Assembly (NCBI GenBank): GCA_947177105.1
Contig: CAMWTF010000038.1
Span: 1-11,954 of the forward strand
Origin: an uncultured Lachnospiraceae bacterium
GTDB lineage: Bacteria; Bacillota; Clostridia; Lachnospirales; Lachnospiraceae
Reading direction: 5' to 3'
Length of the DNA: 11,954 bases
Position 1 is the stretch's first letter, and each line of letters opens with the position of its first letter. Shown here in pieces: positions 7,059 to 11,954 of this stretch. A program made the position numbers and the translations under genes. Below the pieces are notes generated by a model that saw nothing but the letters and a program-made list of their open reading frames with translations, did no database searches and had not been told where the DNA came from.

Positions 7059-9173
7059 TCAACAGTTCAGCACATGCAGTTCATGCAGCGCGCGGGTGGC
7101 GGCCACATACAGCAGTTTGGCCTGGCGGGGATCGTCAGGGCCGTGCTGCATATCCAGGTTCCAGAGAATGACCGCGTCAAATTCCAGGCCCTTCACCAGG
7201 CGGATGGGCAGCACCATGGTGCCGGTGGAGAAATTGGCGGCGGCTCCGTCGGTCAGAGGCGTCAGCGGGGAGAGCAGAGAGTGTGCCTTGGCGGCATCCT
7301 TCTCATCCCGGCAGATCACGGCGGTGGTGTGGTACCCCTTGGCCTGTATACCGGCGATGAGTCCTGCCGCATGTTCCGCCATTTCCAGGTCGCTCCAAAA
7401 CCGGGCCTCCTCCACGGGGATGCCATGGCGGATCACTGGCTGGATCTTGTAGCGGCCGGAAGATGCCTTTTCCAGAATCCGGCCTGCGTACTGGGAGATC
7501 TCAATAGTGTTTCGATAGCTCTTCTGCAGCAGCAGGAACTGGTCACGCTCATTTTTTAAAAACAGCTTTTGCAGTTCATACCAGTCGTTCAGTCCCGTAT
7601 CATAATGTATATTCTGAGATACATCCCCCATAATGGTAAAATAGGTGGCAGGCAGCAAGGTCCGCAGTACATAGTAGATGCCGATGCCAAAGTCCTGCGC
7701 TTCATCTAAAAACAGCAGACCGAACTCCTCGTTGGGAGCTTTTTGATATACCCGGTAGTGAATCAGGGCCAGGGCGGCGATGTCATACACATCGTATTCC
7801 CGGCGCTGCAGGTGGTCGAGATGGGCCTGCCATGCCTGCGCCGCAGAGGATGAATCCGCTGTCTGAGGATCACCCTGCGCAGGCGCAGCTGTCCGAAGCG
7901 TATCCCCGTGCGTATCCCACCATTGTCGCAGATACGCAAGGTACAGCTCATAGATGCTCAGGGTCGGGCGTCTGGCCTTGTAATGCCCGGCATGTTCTTT
8001 TAGCTTGGCCTGAAGTCTGTCCCTGTCTTCGCCGCTCATCAAAAACTTGATCCTGGTCTTGACCCGCTCATCCAGTGTGGTCAGCAGGGTACAGATGCTG
8101 AAGGTGGGATTTTCCTGATAGAGTGTGGTATTGTTGCTCTCCGACAGGATGGTGCCGATCTGTTTATCCTTTAGAGGAGACAGATCCACCAGATCCTCCC
8201 GCAGATGGAGCAGATACAATTCCAACTCCTGCATGAAGGAGAGCGTGCAGCGCCACGGTGCGGTGGAGCAGGGTCCTCCATCCGGTTCCAGACATTTGTT
8301 TTTCTTCACCCAGTCCTTTTCGCAGAGACGGGCGAAGAGTTGGTCCATGCGCATATGTTTGATATTGGGTACATCCAATTCCGGAAGGCCGCTGGTGATA
8401 TAGTTCAGCAGTAGGTCGTTGCTGCCGATGATGCAATACTCGTTAGACTCAAAGCGGTGCTTGTAATTGTATAGCAGATAGGAGATGCGGTGCATGGCCA
8501 CCGTGGTTTTGCCGCTGCCCGCCACGCCCTGGACGATCAGGTTGGCAAAGGGGGATTTGCGGATAATGGCATTCTGTTCCTTCTGGATGGTGGCAATGAT
8601 CTCTCCCAGCACGGCATCCTTGTTTTTGGACAGATACTGCACCAGCAGTTCGTCGTTGGAAGCCACATCGCTGTCATAGTAGCCCAGGAGCCGACTGTTT
8701 TCCACGCTGTAGGTCCGCTTTAAGCGCAGATCGATGGAGATGGGTTTTTCGTCCGGCAGGCCGTACTCGCGCTGGCCCAGTTCGTTCTCGTAATAGACGC
8801 TGGAGATGGGAGCCCGCCAGTCGGCGATCAGCACATCCGTCTTGTTGCGGAACACGCCGTTTTTGCCGATATATACCTGCTGCTCAAGCTCGGTGGCGTT
8901 CTCCGTGTAGTCAATACGCCCGAAGTAGGGTTTGTCCTGTGCCGCCCGGTTTTTTCGCAGGGAGGCTGCCGCATGTTCCTCCAGGCTGCTGGCGGTCATC
9001 AACTGGTTATACAATTCTACATCGCCGCTGTTTATCGCTTTGTACAATTCCTGCACCTGGGCATGTCGCTGCTCATATTCCTGCTCGTACCTGGCCACAT
9101 TCTGGCCGATGATATCCAGGCACTCCTGGAAGTGCAGCTGCTCCTGCCTCATATCTTGATCCTGATTTGCCAT
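7059..9173 (-). CDS. helD: HelD-like superfamily 1 helicase/ATPase (RNA polymerase recycling factor family)
   Basis: A 704-residue protein with a charged, probably coiled-coil N terminus (about 10-75) followed by split SF1 helicase motifs. Walker A is GVAGSGKTT at 216-224 (K222), Walker B FLDEAQD at 488-494, motif III GDVSQNI at 516-522, SYRNT at 552-556, motif V VKGLEFDAV at 660-668 and the arginine-finger motif VAATRA at 690-695. The coiled-coil N terminus plus a long insertion between motifs I and II is the HelD layout rather than UvrD/Rep. HelD proteins use ATP to pull stalled RNA polymerase off nucleic acid in Gram-positive bacteria. It is somewhat shorter than B. subtilis HelD (774). 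Residues about 424-455 form an A/Q/S-rich linker. GGAGG (complement of 9180-9184) sits six bases before the ATG. Confidence 0.88.
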   Translation of the reverse strand: MANQDQDMRQEQLHFQECLDIIGQNVARYEQEYEQRHAQVQELYKAINSGDVELYNQLMTASSLEEHAAASLRKNRAAQDKPYFGRIDYTENATELEQQVYIGKNGVFRNKTDVLIADWRAPISSVYYENELGQREYGLPDEKPISIDLRLKRTYSVENSRLLGYYDSDVASNDELLVQYLSKNKDAVLGEIIATIQKEQNAIIRKSPFANLIVQGVAGSGKTTVAMHRISYLLYNYKHRFESNEYCIIGSNDLLLNYITSGLPELDVPNIKHMRMDQLFARLCEKDWVKKNKCLEPDGGPCSTAPWRCTLSFMQELELYLLHLREDLVDLSPLKDKQIGTILSESNNTTLYQENPTFSICTLLTTLDERVKTRIKFLMSGEDRDRLQAKLKEHAGHYKARRPTLSIYELYLAYLRQWWDTHGDTLRTAAPAQGDPQTADSSSAAQAWQAHLDHLQRREYDVYDIAALALIHYRVYQKAPNEEFGLLFLDEAQDFGIGIYYVLRTLLPATYFTIMGDVSQNIHYDTGLNDWYELQKLFLKNERDQFLLLQKSYRNTIEISQYAGRILEKASSGRYKIQPVIRHGIPVEEARFWSDLEMAEHAAGLIAGIQAKGYHTTAVICRDEKDAAKAHSLLSPLTPLTDGAAANFSTGTMVLPIRLVKGLEFDAVILWNLDMQHGPDDPRQAKLLYVAATRALHELHVLNC

Positions 9174-9227
9174 TGGTTTCCTCCGTTCCTGTTGGTGTTT
9201 TTAGTCTGCTGCCTTGGCTATAAGGGA

Positions 9228-9233
9228 ATTATA
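9228..9233 (-). promoter_or_regulatory. Candidate -10 element for helD
   Basis: Reading the - strand, a perfect TATAAT (complement of 9228-9233) lies about 55 bases before the helD start codon. No good -35 is seen at 16-18 bases; the region there is AT-only (TATAAA-like, within the tandem repeat). The call therefore rests on the -10 alone. Confidence 0.35.
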
Positions 9234-9251
9234 CTGACTAACGTTAAGGTT

Positions 9252-9275
9252 TTATATAAGAAATTATATAAGAAA
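9252..9275. repeat. Perfect tandem 12-base direct repeat
   Basis: TTATATAAGAAA occurs twice head to tail (9252-9263 and 9264-9275). Each copy contains the 8-base palindrome TTATATAA, and an A/G run follows to 9285. It lies in the divergent helD/lspA-like intergenic region, upstream of the + strand promoter. It may be a UP-like curved AT element or a paired protein-binding site; the sequence does not decide. Confidence 0.75.
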
Positions 9276-9288
9276 AAAGAAAAAATAC

Positions 9289-9317
9289 TAGACTTTTATT
9301 TGCCGATATGCTATGAT
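9289..9317 (+). promoter_or_regulatory. Extended -10 promoter for the LspA-like gene
   Basis: TAGACT (9289-9294, four of six to consensus) is followed by a 17-base spacer and TATGAT (9312-9317, five of six), with TG at 9309-9310 giving an extended -10. An A-rich stretch just upstream (9273-9287) could serve as a UP element. The predicted start of transcription is near 9324, which places the leader hairpin in the untranslated region. Confidence 0.6.
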
Positions 9318-9337
9318 GCTAACTAGAGTCGTGCCTA

Positions 9338-9367
9338 AAATAGCTGTCGCATAAGCGATAGCTATTT
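9338..9367 (+). promoter_or_regulatory. Leader hairpin before the LspA-like gene
   Basis: AAATAGCTGTCGC (9338-9350) and GCGATAGCTATTT (9355-9367) form a 13-base stem with a single G-U wobble around an ATAA loop. The ribosome binding site AGGAG (9375-9379) begins seven bases after it and the ATG is at 9389. There is no terminating T-run beyond TTT, so it may stabilise the transcript or affect translation rather than terminate. Confidence 0.6.
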
Positions 9368-9388
9368 GACGTATAGGAGTAAAATTAC

Positions 9389-9985
9389 ATGATAAATTTC
9401 TTTGTAAGCTTGATTGTGGGAATATTTATGGGGGACAATTACCTGAAGGAGCGCATGGAGCGACAGCTGGCGCCCGGGGAGGATCAGGAGATCTGCGGCG
9501 GCAGGCTGCTGCTGCGTAAGCACCATAACCCGGGGGCCATGCTGGGCCTGGGAGGAAAGAGAGGGATTGTTGTGACAACCCTGGCGCTAGCGCTCACCGG
9601 GATTGCTGCCCTGGCATTTATTCTCAGTCTGGGCGTCTACGGCAGCAATCTACTGCGGGCGGGTTTGTCTCTGCTGCTGGGCGGCGCTTTCAGCAACACC
9701 TATGACCGGCTGAAGCAGCAGTATGTGACGGATTATGTGTCGTTTAACGTAAAGTGGAAGCCGCTGCGCAGGCTGGTCTTCAATGTGTCGGATTTCTGCA
9801 TTATTCTGGGGGCCATGCTGTCCGCCCTGGGACTGAAGCATCAGGGGTGGAAGCTGCGGAAATTGGCGGAAAAGCGAAAGAAGAGGCGTGATATGGCAAA
9901 GAGAGCCGGGAAAAATCGTAATGCCGCACATTCGAGTATGCGTGATGGAGAGATACGGAAAGGCAGGAACAAGCAGAAAGCTTAG
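9389..9985 (+). CDS. Atypical LspA-like signal peptidase II with a basic C-terminal tail
   Basis: This 198-residue membrane protein resembles lipoprotein signal peptidase. D16-x-x-x-K20 follows a first membrane segment, as in the family D-x-x-(T/S)-K. HNPGAMLG at 46-53 matches the N-x-G-A segment, LLLGGAFSNTYDRL at 95-108 the G-G-A-x-x-N-x-x-D-R segment, and YVTDYVSF at 112-119 and FNVSDFCIILG at 131-141 supply the two catalytic aspartates (D115 and D135). It has about four membrane segments (3-15, 60-80, 87-103, 129-147). LspA cleaves prolipoprotein signal peptides at the membrane face. Oddities are non-standard wording around the motifs and a roughly 50-residue tail (149-198) dominated by K and R. 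No pathway neighbours are present, which suggests a paralogue. It is monocistronic: promoter before, terminator after. Confidence 0.78.
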   Translation: MINFFVSLIVGIFMGDNYLKERMERQLAPGEDQEICGGRLLLRKHHNPGAMLGLGGKRGIVVTTLALALTGIAALAFILSLGVYGSNLLRAGLSLLLGGAFSNTYDRLKQQYVTDYVSFNVKWKPLRRLVFNVSDFCIILGAMLSALGLKHQGWKLRKLAEKRKKRRDMAKRAGKNRNAAHSSMRDGEIRKGRNKQKA

Positions 9986-9995
9986 ACAGATAGTT

Positions 9996-10035
9996 AAAGG
10001 CAGTGGATCGCTCATGCGGTTTCCACTGCCTTTTT
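9996..10035 (+). terminator. Intrinsic terminator after the LspA-like gene, possibly bidirectional
   Basis: AAAGGCAGTGGA (9996-10007) pairs perfectly with TCCACTGCCTTT (10022-10033) around a 14-base loop. The T-run is 10031-10035. It begins 10 bases after the stop codon. On the - strand the same stem follows the carbamate kinase stop (10050) and is trailed by a shorter T-rich run, so it may end both convergent genes. Confidence 0.88.
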
Positions 10036-10049
10036 GCAGGATTTCTTGC

Positions 10050-10985
10050 TTATAAAGTAATTTTAGTGCCATTTTTTTCCTTTAATGCATCTTTTAATGC
10101 ATCCATGGAGGTGATCAGCACCTCCCCCTGGGGATTTGCATCCAGATAAGAGATGGCGGCTTCTATCTTGGGCAGCATGGTGCCCGGTTCAAAATGCCCC
10201 TGGGCCATCAGCTTTTGGGCTTGCGCCACGGTCATGGCAGGGATGGGCTTCTGGGTCGCTGTGCCATAGTTTTCGCAGACCTGTTCCACACTGGTCAGGA
10301 TGATCAACTGGTCACTTTGTAATTCTGCCGCCAGCCTGCCTGCGATGGCGTCTTTTTCGATGACGGCGGAGGCTCCTTTCAGCACATGCTTCTGCTCGAT
10401 GACGGGGATGCCGCCGCCGCCGCAGGCGATGACCACCTGATCTGCCATGGCCAGGGTGCGGATGGACTCGATCTCTACGATATCAATGGGCCTTGGCGCG
10501 GCGATCACACGGCGGAAACCTTTGCCAGGAAATTCCCTGACATAGTTGCCCTTTTTAATTTCCGTCTCCGCGTCCTCATGGGACATATAGCGGCCGATGA
10601 CTTTGGTGGGCTCGTAGAAAGCCTCGTCATAAGGGTCCACGGTCACCTGGGTTAGGATGGTGCATACTGATTTGGAGATGCCCCGGGACAGAAGCTCGCT
10701 GCGCAGGGCATTCTGGAGATCATAGCCCACATAGCCCTGGCTCATGGCGGAACAGACACACATGGGTGCGGGAGTGTAATCAATATAGACCCGACGCAGC
10801 TCCGTCATGGCCTTGTGGATCATGCTGACCTGGGGCCCGTTGCTGTGGGTGATGGTCAGCTGGCAGTCCGCCTCCACCAGATCTGCCAGGGCCACGGCCG
10901 TCCTCCTGACCGCGTCCCGCTGTTCCAGGGTGGTATATCCTAATGCATCGTGTCCCAGGGACACTACCACATGTTTTTTGTTCAT
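10050..10985 (-). CDS. arcC: Carbamate kinase, variant subtype
   Basis: A 311-residue amino-acid-kinase-fold protein of carbamate kinase length. Family segments include THSNGPQVSMI (canonical HGNGPQVG), AMSQGYVGYDLQ, TQVTVDPYDEAF, PTKVIG, CGGGGIPV, GASAVIEKD, LTSVEQV and EPGTMLPKIEAAI. The enzyme interconverts carbamoyl phosphate plus ADP with carbamate plus ATP, usually as the ATP-yielding last step of arginine or purine/allantoin breakdown. The N-terminal nucleotide-binding motif reads LGHDALG (10-16) instead of the classical LGGNAL, and HGNGPQVG has two substitutions. From memory, similar wording occurs in other Clostridia proteins. No arcA, arcB or transporter adjoins it. An in-frame ATG at 11003 is upstream, but GGAGG sits ideally before the ATG at 10985, which is chosen. 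Confidence 0.88.
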   Translation of the reverse strand: MNKKHVVVSLGHDALGYTTLEQRDAVRRTAVALADLVEADCQLTITHSNGPQVSMIHKAMTELRRVYIDYTPAPMCVCSAMSQGYVGYDLQNALRSELLSRGISKSVCTILTQVTVDPYDEAFYEPTKVIGRYMSHEDAETEIKKGNYVREFPGKGFRRVIAAPRPIDIVEIESIRTLAMADQVVIACGGGGIPVIEQKHVLKGASAVIEKDAIAGRLAAELQSDQLIILTSVEQVCENYGTATQKPIPAMTVAQAQKLMAQGHFEPGTMLPKIEAAISYLDANPQGEVLITSMDALKDALKEKNGTKITL

Positions 10986-10992
10986 AACCGTG

Positions 10993-10997
10993 CCTCC
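10993..10997 (-). promoter_or_regulatory. Ribosome binding site that decides the carbamate kinase start
   Basis: GGAGG on the - strand lies seven bases before the ATG at 10985. It would fall inside the coding sequence if the upstream in-frame ATG at 11003 were used, and that ATG has no comparable site. The shorter protein (MNKKHVVVSLG) is therefore preferred. Confidence 0.8.
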
Positions 10998-11086
10998 AAT
11001 CATGTAGATGATTTACTATATGGTGTTTTTTATTACATACATTATCACATAAATATAAGTGTTTCTGTGTTCGAAATCACATTTTT

Positions 11087-11115
11087 ATTATATACAGGTG
11101 TTTTGTGAAGGTCAA
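11087..11115 (-). promoter_or_regulatory. Near-consensus promoter of the carbamate kinase gene
   Basis: On the - strand, TTGACC (complement of 11110-11115), a 17-base spacer and TATAAT (complement of 11087-11092) match the housekeeping sigma consensus in 11 of 12 positions. The predicted leader is about 95 AT-rich bases. The sequence CCTGTATA just upstream of and overlapping the -10 is a half-site that recurs in the divergent promoter at 11235-11242. Confidence 0.75.
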
Positions 11116-11204
11116 TCTATTTATCATGTTTTTCATTTCACTGCCAATCCTTCGCTTTGTGACAGCGATAACCGTTGCTTATAAAGTGTAAAATAATTAA
11201 TTGC

Positions 11205-11233
11205 TTGACAGCATAATTAGATTCCTGTACACT
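11205..11233 (+). promoter_or_regulatory. Promoter of the HTH/HipA-like gene pair
   Basis: A perfect TTGACA (11205-11210), a 17-base spacer and TACACT (11228-11233, four of six). The predicted start is near 11240, close to the ribosome binding site, giving a short leader. The -10 lies inside the inverted repeat at 11222-11244, as expected for a repressible promoter. Confidence 0.65.
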
Positions 11234-11244
11234 GTATACAGGAA
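11222..11244. promoter_or_regulatory. Inverted-repeat operator candidate over the -10 and transcription start
   Basis: TTCCTGTA (11222-11229) and TACAGGAA (11237-11244) are perfect 8-base arms separated by seven bases. The centre lies on the -10 element. This geometry suits binding of a dimeric helix-turn-helix repressor, most simply the product of the gene that starts at 11258. The half-site TATACAGG is also present at 11091-11098 in the carbamate kinase promoter. Binding is inferred. Confidence 0.55.
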
Positions 11245-11257
11245 AGGAAGTGGAGTT

Positions 11258-11845
11258 ATGGCACAGAACGAGCGGGGCGCAGGGAGAAAACCAACCCTGT
11301 CTGAGGAGACATTGCAGGAGATTCGCGGGCGGCATGAGGCCGGGGAGACGATCACGGCTCTGGCCCAGGCTTATGGGGTATCCCGGCAGACATTGCACAA
11401 TTACTTAAAGGATCCGGAGGAGGGTCATAGGCGGATCTATCGGAGCCTGAAGCAGTGGCAGAGGCTGAACCGTGATTTTCCCGGAGTGGATGTCCAGGAT
11501 TATATGATCCGTATGGACTATATGAACGGCGACGAGTGCTGCAGCCAGCTGCTGGTGAGCTTTCAGAAACGCCAGGTGGTGGTGGAGAATACAACGGATG
11601 TGCCATTCCACCGCGCCTTTGGCATGAAGGCCAAGCCCACCTGGGAGGATTTCGAGGAATTTCTGGAGGATCGCTGTATGCCCAGAACCAGGGATCATCT
11701 GCGGCTGGTACTGGAGGAGATCGGTGTGGACAGCTATGATCCCTTGGCTATCATAGAGAAGACGCAGGGGCGTATGGCGGAGGATCAGCAGTGGCTGAAG
11801 CTTTCTTATTTTGCCCCCGGACAGGAGTGTGAGAGCGATGCCTGA
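11258..11845 (+). CDS. HTH protein with HipA-N-subdomain-like C-terminal domain (putative antitoxin/regulator)
   Basis: A 195-residue protein. Residues about 7-50 are a resolvase-type helix-turn-helix (AGRKPTLSEETLQEIRGRHE, then ITALAQAYGVSRQTLHNYLK). A charged link follows, then a domain from about 80: a strand-rich part (DYMIRMDYMNGDECCSQLLV), PFHRAFG, and a helical part with FLEDRCMPRTRDHLRLVLEE and DPLAIIEKTQGRMAED. The last part has the pattern of the HipA N-terminal subdomain (F-L-x-x-R-x-x-P-x-x-R, then D-P-L-x-x-x-x-x-x-G-R). It probably represses its own operon and pairs with the kinase-like product downstream. The ATG at 11258 is chosen over an upstream TTG frame opening at 11201 because that lies on the promoter and because AAGGAAG (11244-11250) precedes the ATG. 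The stop overlaps the next start by 8 bases. The function is inferred. Confidence 0.7.
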   Translation: MAQNERGAGRKPTLSEETLQEIRGRHEAGETITALAQAYGVSRQTLHNYLKDPEEGHRRIYRSLKQWQRLNRDFPGVDVQDYMIRMDYMNGDECCSQLLVSFQKRQVVVENTTDVPFHRAFGMKAKPTWEDFEEFLEDRCMPRTRDHLRLVLEEIGVDSYDPLAIIEKTQGRMAEDQQWLKLSYFAPGQECESDA

Positions 11846-11954
11846 GCACAAGGACGTAAGAATAAGGGTTCCGGTGATCCGGATTCAGGGAAATGCCATT
11901 GAGACAGCGGGACACACCAGCAAGGGAAACCAGCTGAAATGGTACCAGGACGGC
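11838..11954 (+). CDS. Start of a HipA-family kinase-like protein (partial)
   Basis: An open frame of 39 codons runs off the right edge. The ATG at 11838 overlaps the upstream stop by 8 bases, and AGGAG (11823-11827) precedes it, indicating translational coupling. The visible peptide contains GHTSKGNQLKWYQDG, which resembles the start of HipA-like kinases that lack the N-terminal subdomain, where a glycine/serine turn and K-W precede the strand carrying the ATP-binding lysine. The catalytic and phosphate-loop residues are outside the window, so the family call depends on this short segment, on the HipA-N-like domain of its partner gene, and on recalled similarity to Lachnospiraceae proteins. 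It could instead be another kinase-fold or an unrelated partner. Confidence 0.5.
   Translation, partial: MPEHKDVRIRVPVIRIQGNAIETAGHTSKGNQLKWYQDG

Noticed and set aside
7021..7559. Open frames of 143 and 161 codons on the + strand opposite helD
   Set aside because: They are antisense to the conserved C-terminal helicase motifs of HelD and have no recognisable content.
11152..11168. TCGCT-N7-AGCGA inverted repeat upstream of the HTH gene promoter
   Set aside because: The arms are only five bases, expected by chance, and they are not positioned on a promoter element.
11201..11257. TTG start giving an HTH protein with 19 extra N-terminal residues
   Set aside because: The extension covers the -35, -10 and operator, and has no ribosome site. 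The ATG at 11258 has one.
1..11954. CRISPR arrays, tRNA or rRNA genes, insertion sequences
   Set aside because: No spaced direct-repeat array, cloverleaf, ribosomal segment, transposase motif or terminal inverted repeats were seen.

Overview
The window looks like chromosomal DNA from a gut-type Clostridia, most probably Lachnospiraceae. The reasons are strong AGGAGG-type ribosome binding sites, mixed ATG/GTG starts, base composition near 50% GC, and protein families typical of motile Firmicutes (a CheB-CheY-CheA-CheW-MCP run, a HelD-type ATPase, and a Clostridia-style carbamate kinase). This placement is inference from reading, not from a database search.

Region 1 (1-4850) is the end of a chemotaxis operon on the + strand. 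It holds the last 40 codons of cheB, then a CheY-type receiver, cheA, cheW and a methyl-accepting chemotaxis protein. Gaps after cheY are 31, 23 and 12 bases; the cheB-cheY gap is 62 bases and holds a perfect hairpin. A hairpin with a GCAA loop follows the receptor gene. The gene set gives a receptor, coupling protein, histidine kinase, receiver output and methylesterase; no flagellar gene is in view.

Region 2 (4892-7012) is a two-gene + strand unit: a multi-pass acyltransferase-3 family membrane protein, followed 12 bases later by a LacI-family regulator. Region 3 (7059-9173) is a - strand HelD-like superfamily 1 helicase/ATPase converging on it. Region 4 (9174-9388) is a divergent AT-rich intergenic stretch with a tandem 12-base repeat, an extended -10 promoter and a leader hairpin. 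It drives an atypical LspA-like signal peptidase II with a long basic tail, which ends at a good terminator (9996-10035).

Region 5 (10050-11954) has a - strand carbamate kinase of an unusual subtype, with a near-consensus promoter. A divergent + strand pair follows: a helix-turn-helix protein with a C-terminal domain resembling the HipA N-terminal subdomain, overlapping by 8 bases the start of a second gene that runs off the window and begins like a HipA-family kinase. The promoter of this pair overlaps an 8+8 inverted repeat, one half of which recurs in the carbamate kinase promoter. This split, fused HipA-like module is the best candidate for a less-described system here.
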